DNA from: Anthopleura xanthogrammica | Lineage: Eukaryota; Cnidaria; Anthozoa; Actiniaria; Actiniidae | Assembly (NCBI GenBank): GCA_964019055.1 | Contig: OZ025220.1 | Location: forward strand, 2,045,978 to 2,109,977 | Reading direction: 5' to 3' | DNA length: 64,000 bases | The notes under the pieces: model-generated | What the model saw: the letters and a program-made list of their open reading frames with translations, nothing else | What the model was told of the DNA's origin: nothing | The model's database searches: none | In this document: positions 35,101-47,400 of the stretch, in pieces | Layout of the letters: each line of letters begins with the position of its first letter | How positions within the stretch are numbered: position 1 is the stretch's first letter | Made by a program: the position numbers and the translations under genes

Positions 35101-38100
35101 CATATTTGGACTCATCACAGAATGACTTTATGGCTGATTTGCTCATGTTCCCTGATTACTATCTAAATGGCGCACATCTCGCCAAGATATTAGATAAGTA
35201 TAACGGTGTAAGTACAATTAGTATATGTTGTCCTTGAAAAGTAAAGTAAACGTTGGGACAATATCAATATTTTCTAAAGTAGCATTCCCTATAAATATCT
35301 GAATTTATTTTAATCAGAAAATATATTTCTATTCCCATCAAATTTGCCTATTTATCATCCATGCCTGCATTGGCCAGGGGTGGGGGGAGAAGGGGGGGGG
35401 GGGGTTGAAGTCGTTGCATTGTAACTGTAGGTGTTGATTTCTGAAATGATGAATATTTATTTCTGTTAATGATATTCACAGATCGTTACCAGAGATGATA
35501 CATACCACAGTAACGCGATAGCTTTAAAAAAGGCTAATCACCGCAGTTACCTTAGAAATCTCGGAAGAACGATAGATGGACATGATCGTTTGGAACTTAT
35601 GTGAGTACTAAAAATACCCTTTATGGTATTTTCTATATCATAATTATCTAGATAGTGGAACCGCGCTCTACGGCCACCCGCTGTTCCTTAGGTGACCGTA
35701 TTAACCGAGTTCCATTGTATTCAAGTTTGAAAAGTAAATATATTACTTTATTATAGGGAATTAACGCTCCATGAAATTTAATTTTAATTTTAATTTTAAT
35801 TTTAATTTTAATTTTAATTTTAATTCTAATTTTAATTTTAATTTTAATTTTAATTTTAATTTTAATTTTAATTTTAATTTTAATTTTAATTTTAATTTTA
35901 ATTTTAATTTTAATTTTAATTTTAATTTTAATTTTAATTTTAATTTTAATTTTAATTTTAATTTTAATTTTAATTTTAATTTTAATTTTAATACTCCAGT
36001 TTCACATTCGATGGAAACCGCTGTTTTTGAAGACCACAGACTCATTCGTACAGGCTTAGCCTCGCTTATAAGTCAGCTATTCAACGACATCATTAAAAGT
36101 CCGTGGGATTTCAAAACATTGGTATTGTTCAACTTACACATTCTTTACATTACGGTTGACTTATGCAACATCATTAGCAACAGCCAACTGTAATGTAAAG
36201 AATGTGCAAGTTGAATAATACCAATCCCACGGACTTTTAATGGTGCCTTTGAATAGATGACTTATAAACGAGGCTAAGCCTGTACAAATGAGTCTGTGGT
36301 CTTCAAAAACAGCGGTTTCCATCGAATGTGAAACTGGAGTATTTTAATCTTAATTAAAACGCGAATTTCAAAAAATCGCGTAAATTCAAGTCGTGTTTAT
36401 TTCTTTTAATGTTAATTTCCATATCATTAATAAAGTCGAACGGTAATTTTCACGATATGAATTTCTAGCAATTTTATCTGTAATCGACTTTTGAAAAATT
36501 ATTTACTTAAAACTGAACATTACAGCTTGTCACTTTTAAAATAACAACAACATTTCAGTATTTGTCGGAAATTATCTTTTCGTTTCTTATCCTACAAGCC
36601 CTTCATTTTCACTTTCAGGTGTGTTGTCTTTGTATCCATCGCGTTCATTTTGGCTTGACTTTCGCGTTAATTTTGTTTATGTGGAAGTATTTTTGCCCTC
36701 AATTCGCGTTAATTTAAGTCGCGCTAATTTCTAATACTTTTATTTTCGTGGAGCGTTAACTTCCTATAATAAGGTATATGAAACACGTTCGCAAGTGTCA
36801 CATTGCGATACATTGAGATATCGCATCTTAATCAATCTACAATACGTAATGCACCGTTTTCAAAATTATCTTGGATACGAGGCTAACATGAAACACAAAA
36901 AAAATCACACTTTTTCTCGATGGAATTCGTGGCATTTCTTTTCTGTTCCATGTTAGCCTCGCATCAAAGATAATTTTGAGAAGGGGGCATTGGTTGACCT
37001 TGATTGACCTTTATCTATTCATAACCTACGTTTATCCTTATTTAGGTGGGAGGAAGACATAGATACTGCATCTTTTCTACCTACTTACTCATACACTTAT
37101 AACAGATTGCGTAAGTACCTAATCAAATAAAGATACTGCATCTTTTCTACCTACTTACTCATTCACTTCTAACAGAATGCGTAAGTACCTAATCAAATAA
37201 AGAAACTGCATCTTTTCTACCTACTTACTCATTCACTTATAACAGAATTCGTAAGTACCTAAAGATCGATCGATTATTTTGTTTCAACTCTTTTCAAAGC
37301 AAGTACTCCGGCGTTATCTTGTATAGCTTGGGATACCTGTGGTTCGATCCCTATAGCCAGACCAACACTCAGCATCTGAGTAGAAGGTTCTGCCTTTTTT
37401 TAAACATTTGCAAATAGTTTTACCTTCATCCTATTGATTAAGTGATAGTAACCGAAAGTACTAGTTATCTTGTATAGTAGAATCATGTGTTCGATCCCTG
37501 CAGCCAGACCAACATTCAGCATCTGAGTAGAAGGTTCTGCCTTTTCTTTAACGGGTTGCAACTCGCAACTATTATAATTAAGAAAGCCAACCACCATTTC
37601 CTTGCACTTAATAGGATTCAGTCAGGGGCGTAGCGAGGACCTTGAAAGTGGGGGGGGGGGGGGGGGGGGGGGCACCCAGGCACCCAGTATAAAAAAGCAA
37701 ACCAAAAAACAGAAACCAAACGTTTTCATATATTCAACATTGATTACACTTTGCCGGACAATAAATAAATTAATACCCCCCCTCCCCCCCCCCCCCGCTA
37801 CGCTACTGCATTCAGTCCAATATTGTTACGCGATGCAAAGGATTAGATGTCGTTGACAGTTAAATGGGTCAGTGATGGAGAATTTCTAGGGATTCTTTTT
37901 GAACATTTTTCTCGATGTCTGATATGCTGATATGTTATATTTCGCTAAAGCGCTTTTTTTTCTGGGGGCCTTATTTTGACAGCATATAGCAAAGAAACAA
38001 ATACGGTAATCCCAAAAAATATTTCTGAACAAGAATACATTTGCCCGCAAACGTCCTTACATGGCGGTATAGTCCGACCTATAATGACATCTATTTAATC

Positions 38101-41100
38101 GTAGTGCAGGTTTCGTTCTGAGAAAGAATTCTAAAATTCTAAAAGTATTCAAAGACTCAACATTTTTCAAGGAGTTGTGATAAAAAGGTAAATTTTATAC
38201 CGTAAAAAATAAGAAAGATCACTTACTGACGTTTCGGACGCTAGTCCTTCTTTTACTCCGACGAAGGACTAGCGTCCGAAACTTCAGTAAGTGATCTTTC
38301 TTATTTTTTGCGGTGTAAAATTTACCTTTTTATCACAACTGTTTCATTAGAAACACCGACGCAGCCCACACTAGCTTACCGCTAGTTATCATCTCGTTTT
38401 TTAAGGAGTATTATCAGCTGAGTTACTATGGTTTATAGTTCGTTCTCACGCAAAATCACTTGAATTTTGTTAGAAGAAGTGAACAGGCTTTGAAAGCACG
38501 AGGTAGACTCACTATGTCGTGCTTAATTAGAGTACAAATTCAAGGAGTTTTCAAGGAATTTCAGCAGAAATTTTGAAAATTAAGATTAAATTAAAGGAGG
38601 TTTCAAGGAGTAGCACGAACCCTGGTAGTGCTGTGGGCCCCGACTCTTATAAAGTTCTTATTATATAACATTTAGTTTCTTCTCTATTCGTTTTTCTCTC
38701 TTTTTTTCTTATAGACATCCCAGCCGGATTAGTGCAAACACCTGTATATTACGAAAGAGATCATGATTACCTAAGGTACGTAAAGATTTCTTAGGACAAT
38801 ACCAATGAATTCAATACGAATCAACTTTAGACTTTTAGACTTTTATTTCTTTACACACAAAAATTACAATACAGTGAAAGAACAAAGATAAAGTTGATAT
38901 TTACAATTTTATAAATATATAAATTTATAAATAACAAAAAAAGAAAATATTGAAAGTGTGTGTGGTGACCAAAGTAGTGTAAACTTTCGAGTTGGTCACC
39001 ACCTAAATAAATTCTTATAAATATAAATGTAAGTATAACATCGCTGAATAATTATATATTAATTAATTAATGTGCATCAAGATCATATGAGTTTGAAATA
39101 AAAAAAGTAAAGAAATATGAATTAACTTAGACAACCGATGCAGGGGGAAATTACTAGGGGGTACATCTCGATCTAATTCAATGGTAACCTCAGATTGGGT
39201 GTAAATAACGTTCGCGCTGATTGGTTGGTTGGTTGGTGAGTGTGACATCATCTTGTAAAAGACTGAATGCTTTTTTTCGGTGGCTTTGCTAATAAAAACA
39301 TTTTGACTAAAAATACGTTTTTATGGACAACTTTACTAAAAATTAAAGTTTCTGATTGAAAACATGTGGATTCAACAATAATACCTTAGTAATAAAGCCC
39401 AAAGATCAACTCGTCAAGATCTTAAAAAAACTGGCATCAAATTCAAAACTTGAATACTTAAGAAAGTGTTCTGTAGCAACAATTTTGGGTTTTCCCAAAG
39501 TTTGTCTGCAGGTCTTTCCATATCTTCGCGCCACCGTGTAATATTCTCTATTCCTAGTAACTTGCTTGCCTTCGCACACAGAGCTTGGACTTTTTTCGTT
39601 CTTATTATTTTTCTCTTTATTTTTAACAGATCAATAAATTTGGGTTCCCTTGGATGTTATATTGGACACGAGATAACGCACGGCTTTGGCAAAATAGGTA
39701 AGTTTTAATCATGTTTTGAGTTTTGAGGTAATAGTTATATGAAATAGAGATAAGTACAGAAAGAAAAAGAAAAATGCCCTAAAACTGAAATACCTAATGC
39801 AAAACAAACAACTGATGAAATGTTATGATGAACGACACGGCTTAAAAACGTCTGATTGGCTAATGTAAATATTAACTGAGGGTGCGCAGTGTGGTTTTCC
39901 GCTGAATTTATCGCAGGCGTCAGTACAAAATGGCGGACGAGGATGAATTATTGTCGAGGATTGTCGAGCACTTTTTCTTCCAAAAACCGAAGTTTTTTTC
40001 TCATATGGATGGATTATAGTTAGTAGATGATCAAGAAAAGGAGACAGATAAGCATCACGATGTTATGTGAATGGTGAATTGTCAAGTTTTCTGTCTGATT
40101 CGAACAAAAACAAGATGTCAAAGTGCAGATACTTCGATAAAAAATACAATTATTGCTTTCTTGTTCCAATTCTATTTCGGGATTCTGAACTTCAAATGCT
40201 TATTGATTGTCAAGATAATCAAGTAAATATAGTCATGGATGCTGTAAGTTTTAAAATTCGTAATAAAAGCTAGAGATGAGCATGCTAAACCCCGAATATT
40301 ATGTAAAATACTTTCAACAGAGTCGCTGTACTGTATAAATTCTGGTACAGTACTTGCTCCAATTTCGATATCGTGTACATGTGATAGAATCCTTGATAAT
40401 TCTTCCTATCGGTTGTTTCTCGGGGGGGAAATAGGGACACTGGTTATTCAACCAGCTTTAAATGAGTTTCAAGGCATATTTGAAAGCAGACATGAAAAGT
40501 TTCAAAAAATATATGCAGCAGGAAAGAGAGGCTTTTCATGATTAGCAACATGATGCTACAGAAGCTATTTTGCTGTGATGTCATTTTGATATTATAATAT
40601 CAATGAAAAACTCATGATATTATGTCTACTGTAAATGGGAGAATCTCTCTTGTAAAGTGGGAACTGCTGGAACTGGAAGCATTGAAGCATATGATAACTG
40701 TGGGTTATCATTCGAAAACAAAGGTTTTTATACTTAAGTCAATGCCAACTCTGCATACAGTGTTTTTTCTCTATTCAGTACTTGTCAAGGTCAAAAATTG
40801 TGTCCAAAGCCAGCTGTTATAATCAGATACTCCCCTAGATAAGTACTAGCAAAAACATTAAAAATAGAAAAGTCTTAGTTTTCCTCATTTCTGTGAATAG
40901 CTCATGAATAATATATCCTTCATTATTTTGACACACAGACACACACAGTAGAAAGCCCATGTTATGGAAGTTTAGACCCAAAGTACATAGATTTTTCCAT
41001 CTACCAATCTACAATCTACAATCTACACTGCGTTTGCCTTTCTGGAAATAGAATAATCAGTCATTAATTCCTTTTTTTAAATCTTTTCAGTTTCTAATAC

Positions 41101-44100
41101 TGAAAATGCTGCTTTTTTTTGGAACTAAAAAATTGTTGAAAGCTCTTTTGGAATAGTTTATTGATAAACTACAGAGGTCAGGCAACTGTGTTTCATTCAT
41201 TATATTTCTATCAGAACAATGATATTATATGGAATAAATAGAGAAAAAGAGAGTGACATACACTGATATACTCTTTTCACAACAGGCTGAAGGGGTTGGG
41301 CTTTATGTAGATGGGGGGCTATGACAATTTTAATGTTTTTCCCTTATGTTTTTTGGAAGCCCCCCTGATGTCATAAGTGAATTTTTTCTGCCCCCCCCCC
41401 CTCCTGAGATATTCTGAAACCATGGTGAAGTACCATGACCCCCCTCTTCCCACTATCCTGTTTAACTAAACCTCATGCAGTCTAAAATGGCTGATTCAAG
41501 CATTTTTTGAGTCTCAACATTTTGCATTAGACTTTTGTATCATGATAAATGATAAATTTTATTTTCAAAAAAATCTACTAAGTACTATTTATTGCACCAT
41601 TGGTATCAATCTACATTATACCATTACTATTTTATACGTCTAGCACGACCAAATGCTTCTGCCCACATACCATGCACCCTTCCTCCCCCTTCATCACTCT
41701 CCCGCTACCATATTTTATCTTCACATTTATTGCATTCACAACATCAAAATGATTTTATCAATTTTTTTTCATATTACCCCTCTTCACAGACACACATGCA
41801 CCCTGATTATACTTTTATCCTATTTTTTCTCTATTCCCTTTTTATCCCCACCTTTGCCTGAGTCCGAATACTTTTGCCAAACATAGTTTTCTCAGTTTTC
41901 TCTGAGAAATATCTATGTTCTTAAAAAATTGTGATGTATCAGAACTGATAATGAAAACAAATAACCTTTTTAACTGAATTGTTTTGATGCCCCCCCCCCC
42001 CCCCCTTATACCTTGTTCTAATTTTTGGGAAAGTTTCCATAGGTCTTCCCTCCCCCACAACCACCACCAAAAAAGAAATTACTCCAGAAAAATCATGCCC
42101 CCCCCCCCCCCCCCCCATCTGGATAAATTATGAACCCTCCCTAAGAAAAGGAAACTACACCTACTGTATAACTGAAATGCTCCTATTAAATGAGTATGAG
42201 GATGAAATATTTTAGTGAAAATGCAAAAAGGAATTAGCTATGTATGTAAATCATTGATTTAGTTTGTGATTGTTCTAAATTCATGGCATCATATTCACCC
42301 TTGCTTCTAACACATGATGCAGAACAGGTTAAAGCTATAGTAATCTTTTTATAACAGTTGATTGTATTCGGATTTTAAATTAAGGAATTGCTATCATATT
42401 GTTTAATATTGAATCGCTTTGGAGGATTTTGGACAGGTGTGTTAGCAAGAAAATAGCAGGATTGATGATCGTTAGTTCTTGAATTTTATCGGATAATCTC
42501 AGCCATGAAAAATTTACTTAATGAAACAGAAATTACTCAAGAGCTCAAACTCAGAATAAAGAGCTCATTTGATATTTTGTGTAATGACAAATAATAAGCA
42601 ATATATTAAAATCTCAAGCTTATATAAGTTGTCCTGACCTTATAAATTCAAAAACACGAAGGGGACTTAAGTCAGTATTTTCGATGATTTGTGATTTTGT
42701 TGTCGAAATACAGAATAATTTATCCCGTCGTTTGATTTTTCGATGACCTTCTAAAGAACCTGGATAGTCGAAATAGATATGCCATATTCTACAAAATTAA
42801 GTAGAAACTTAGCTTTACAGATATCTTAAAGTGTCGATAAACTTTTGATTCTTTCACGTCAATAGTCAAGGTATGTGGTTTTCGAAGGTCCTCTTTTACG
42901 ATACGTATTTTCATACTTTAGCAAGCTGGCGTTTCACAGCTCAAGCTCAGAACAACCAGCTCATTTGGTATGTTGATAAATGGAGAACAACGAACAAAAT
43001 ATCAAAATTAAAAGCTTATCACAGTTGTTCTGACCTTATCACAGATCAAAATACGAGTGTTACTCACATGGATTTTTCCCAGGAGCAGTACTTTTGTCAT
43101 CAAAAAACAAACTTAATTCTCAAATCGATAAGAACTTTTACGTAGATCTAAAGAATACATATACTTTCAATAAGCCCTCCAGATCATTTCACCAAGACCG
43201 ATTAGACATCACGATCAAAATAAGGTGCTAAGACCAATTCAATGCCAAAGGTGTTTTCAAGCGCGGGAAACTCCAACGCGTCCGCCATTTTGTTTCTCAA
43301 GATTTTGCGCATGCGCAGACGTTTTTAAGCCGTGTCATGATGAACTACTCTTAGGAAATATCTTACCTTTCATACGATGCATCAATTACAACATTTTACA
43401 AAGCTGTTGGTTTGCGGCATATTTTAGGGAATTTGCCTTTGTTAAATGAGACAATGCCGAATTGAACCAGTATTCATTCATTCGCTGTGCTTTATTCTAA
43501 TTCACTTTGGTTGGCCAAGAGCGCTATTAATGACAGTCTTTTTCAAACCGTCTTGATTAAGTCAAAAAATGTAAGAAAAATTCTCGATGTAGTCAACGCA
43601 TGCGCAAAGATTACTCAATGGGTCCCACAAGTGTTGGGATGTTAAGTTGAGTGCAGTACAGTCCATGCGATCCAGCCATAATCCCGGTGATTGTTTTATG
43701 ACAATGACAATGACAATGACAATGACAATGACAATGACAATGACAATGACAATGACAATGACAATGACAATGACAATGACAATGACAATGACAATGACAA
43801 TGACAATGACAATGACAATGACAATGACAATGACAATGACAATGACAATGACAATGACAATGACAATGACAATGACAATGACAATGACAATGACAATGAC
43901 AATGACAATGACAATGACAATGACAATGACAATGACAATGACAATGACAATGACAATGACAATGACAATGACAATGACAATGACAATGACAATGACAATG
44001 ACAATGACAATGACAATGACAATGACAATGACAATGACAATGACAATGACAATGACAATGACAATGACAATGACAATGACAATGACAATGACAATGACAA

Positions 44101-47100
44101 TGACAATGACAATGAGTTTATTTTTTATTTAAACCTTAAGTTTACATATTTGAGGACGGCGTCTACTGGAAATCAATTTTATTTTAAAATGATTAGATGA
44201 ATTATCTTATGCCATCAAAGGGATTACAAAATCTGCTTAAAAAGTTGGGAGTCACCAGGCATCTAAAAGAGATAATTCGATGGGAATATCAGCACAAATT
44301 CATAAAAAAATGTGCTATTAACGTGATTGTGCAAGGCAGAAATGTATTTAAAGCATCGACGTTCCCTTTATTTTTCTGATTTTGGCTGATTTTGGTTCAA
44401 TTTCAAAGTCCCTAAGTTTCAGAATTAATTTATAAACTTCGAGTACTTGTGGTATTGGATATATTGATACTCGCCTAAAGCTTGTATCTCTTTTTGGCCA
44501 AGCCCATAAGGAGGGTCAGGGCTAGGAAATTTCATTCCCATTGCTAGGGAGGGTCACAATATTTTCAGTGCTCAATTTCAAATATCCACCACACTGCTAA
44601 TTTCTGATAAGTCCCTAAGTTTTAGAAGCAATTTATAAAATTCGAGTGCTTGTGGTATCCGATATATTGATAATCGCCTAAAGCTTGTATCTCCATCCAC
44701 CGGCCACACGGCCTCTCATTTTATAAATATACTTAATAGATGTTACCCTCTCTTATTCGACATAATATTGAAAAATATATATTGCTTTTTTAAGGCGGTA
44801 CATATGACAAGTACGGTATGAAAGCCTCTACTTTGTGGACACCAACTTCCACGCCTGCTGTGATGGCCAAAGTAGGCTGTATCATCAATCAGTACTCAAA
44901 GTACAAAATAAACGGAAAATATCCAGTAAGACATTGATTTATAGCCTAATCATTAGCTTTACAAAGTTTTTTGTCTTTAAATATATCCTATATTTGTGGC
45001 TAGTAAGGGACCAGTCATTATTTACAGGGATGGGGGATTTCTTATTTTCACTTTCGCGACCCCTCATCCCGATAAAGTGCCCTATGTCTTTCTTAGCCCC
45101 GTCCTTTGTGGAGCATAAAAAATGCTGGCCTCCTCTATTTCCATCTGCCCCCTCCCTGTAAATAATGACTTGTCCTTATATTAAAAAAATCACAAATTTA
45201 GGATATGAGCCGAATTTAATTACATCAAGGTATGAACTTTTTCTCGGTACAGCTATTTCGAAGATTGTTAAATACTTTTAACATAAATTCACGACCCAAA
45301 ATTAAATTAAATCAGATAATAAGACAGTAAGGCTCTCCACACACGCTCGCCATACGTCCTAAATACGTTCTCGCCAGCGTTCAACCGCTGTCCAGTACCA
45401 CAGGAATCCCAATCTTGACACAGGGTTCCCGTCTGTGGCAACAATATACTATCTACATCTAGAGAGCAAATCGCTGTATATTTACTTTTTATTTCAAAAT
45501 AACAAGATCAACAATGCCCTTTAGCCTTGGATACACTATTCAGATTGCAGTATACAGTATTGAACATTTAGAGTTATTTTCGTGGGAAACATAAGGTACT
45601 GATTTACAGAGCGTACACGGTACGACATGCCGTAACATGAAATGGCTTCCCATTGTCTTGCAGTAACTCATCCAATCACGACGCGTAGTTACGGCTAGGG
45701 TAAGATACAGTACGGCTGCTAATCTGTCGTACCGTTTCCCACTCATGCGAAAACCGCTCTAAAAAAAGCTGTACAAGGATTAGTTTCATTCACCAATAAT
45801 ACCCAAAATTTCGTATCACAGCGAGGCTAGTTTTTATTTCCTTTCTATAAAGCTTTCTATTTCTAGCATTATATATCTCTAATGTAGATCTTTATAAAAA
45901 TTGCACTTTCATATTTACTTATCAACTTTCTTAGATTAACTTCCAACGTACACTTGAGGAAGACATTGCCGATAACGGTGCTCTAAAAGCAGCTTTGAAG
46001 GTAGGTTGGCCTGAACACAAATGAATGATTTTCAAGGATTTTTCAAAAAAAAAAAAAGCGGCAAATCTCCGGGCAAAGTTCATAGGCCAGCGGTCGTGTC
46101 ATCTAAATGTCTGATCATCGTAAACCCATGCTAGCAACATGACGAAATTAAACTAATAATTAGCTACATATGTTTATCACCCATTTTTTATATTCAGGCG
46201 TATTATAATTGGTCGAAGAAAAACCCTAACGACACTTGGAGGTTGCCAGGACTAAATTTTACTAATGAACAGCTATTCTTCTTTGGATTTGCTCGGGTAA
46301 AGTTGAGATATTTGCAATTTAGTTTAACATAAATGGCACTGCTTTTATTATATAGAACTTTTTGCTCTAACACTAATTTCGACTTCGTGCACTTTAAAAA
46401 CTATATGTGCATGTGAGATCAAAGATTGTACAAAATTTGAACATCTTTGGAACTTTAACAAAAGTTGCTTGTATTTCATTGTCAAGATTCGTGCAGTTTT
46501 CAGAACTTTCTCAGAATAACCTCATGCCCATAAATCACGAATAGCATGCCCTAGCGTTCACGCGATTTCCCATAATAACTAGCCCAAATTTGACAATAAG
46601 TGCCGGCCAAATGGTCCAAAATTATTGAAACAGATAAATATGGTTGTTAGTTGCTGTTGAATCCTGTACGCAATCTTTGAACATGAAGAACTCTGTTGAT
46701 AATGTTTCCCTGAATGTTTTTGACAGAATATGTGTAAGAATATCAACCTTAAACAAAGATTGAAAGCCTTACGCCGGAGTCCTCATTCAGATCCACAATT
46801 CAGGTTCGTTAGCCCTTTTACTTTGTATTTATGATATTATTTAGTTAACGCGATTATAAAGTATAACAACTATTGCACTTGAGGTCTGGCTATTTTGTGA
46901 GCTGCGGGTTACAGGCCAAGATTTGCGGGTTGCGGGCCAAAATTTGCGGGTTTCGGGCCAAAATTTGCGGACGTAACAAAGATATTAGTAAAAGCTACTG
47001 AAATAATAACGAAGACCAACATTTGTGGCGAAGTTGCTCAGATTTTAGTAGGCAAACTGGTCAATCGTCCACAGTGGTCTTATAAATACGAGCAGACTTG

Positions 47101-47367
47101 CTGAGTCATATATTGTAAAAACGTAGCTGTCACCTACTATACTAAAGTAACAACAACCACAGGGAACCTGGCTTTCTGTTGTTTGAATGATTTACGGTTT
47201 CATAATAAACAGTTATTTCGAAAAAAGGTTGGTGAAGGTTTTGTTGCATGTTTCACTAGGTTTCAGGCTCCTAAAGCGTGGAACTGAAATTTTGAAAGTG
47301 ACTGGACGCTAGCTTTTTCGAAACTTCAAAGCGTCGTACAAAATCAGGAATAAGGTGACCGCGTGAA

Positions 47368-47400
<33 letters not shown>

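Larger units (their letters stand above)
35746..36774. mobile_element. 1-kb member of the CCTTATTATAGG MITE family with inserted array and palindrome
   Basis: Termini CTTTATTATAGGGAATTAAC and GTTAACTTCCTATAATAAGG match the 18015-18247 element. Inside lie the AATTTT array (35777-35991) and a 348-bp palindrome (35993-36340). Residual family interior (AATTCGCGTTAATTT) follows. Confidence 0.8.

Noticed and set aside
35761..36193. Asn-Phe and Lys-Leu repeat frames
   Set aside because: Artefact of the AATTTT array and the adjoining palindrome.
37061..37265. Three alternative coding copies of exon 10
   Set aside because: Copies 2 and 3 lack an acceptor and would hit an in-frame TAA if reached by read-through, so only copy 1 is called coding.
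39951..40822. Real exons of a novel gene in M13 intron 12
   Set aside because: Short frames with stops and no consistent splice chain, enclosed by inverted ends; treated as transposon remnant.
43647..44200. Long overlapping frames of Thr-Met, Asp-Asn and Ser-Leu repeats
   Set aside because: A stop-free hexanucleotide array opens all frames; no flanking coding signal.
45540..45760. Inverted-repeat element
   Set aside because: GTACGACA/GTCGTACC-type words recur, but I could not align arms of convincing length.
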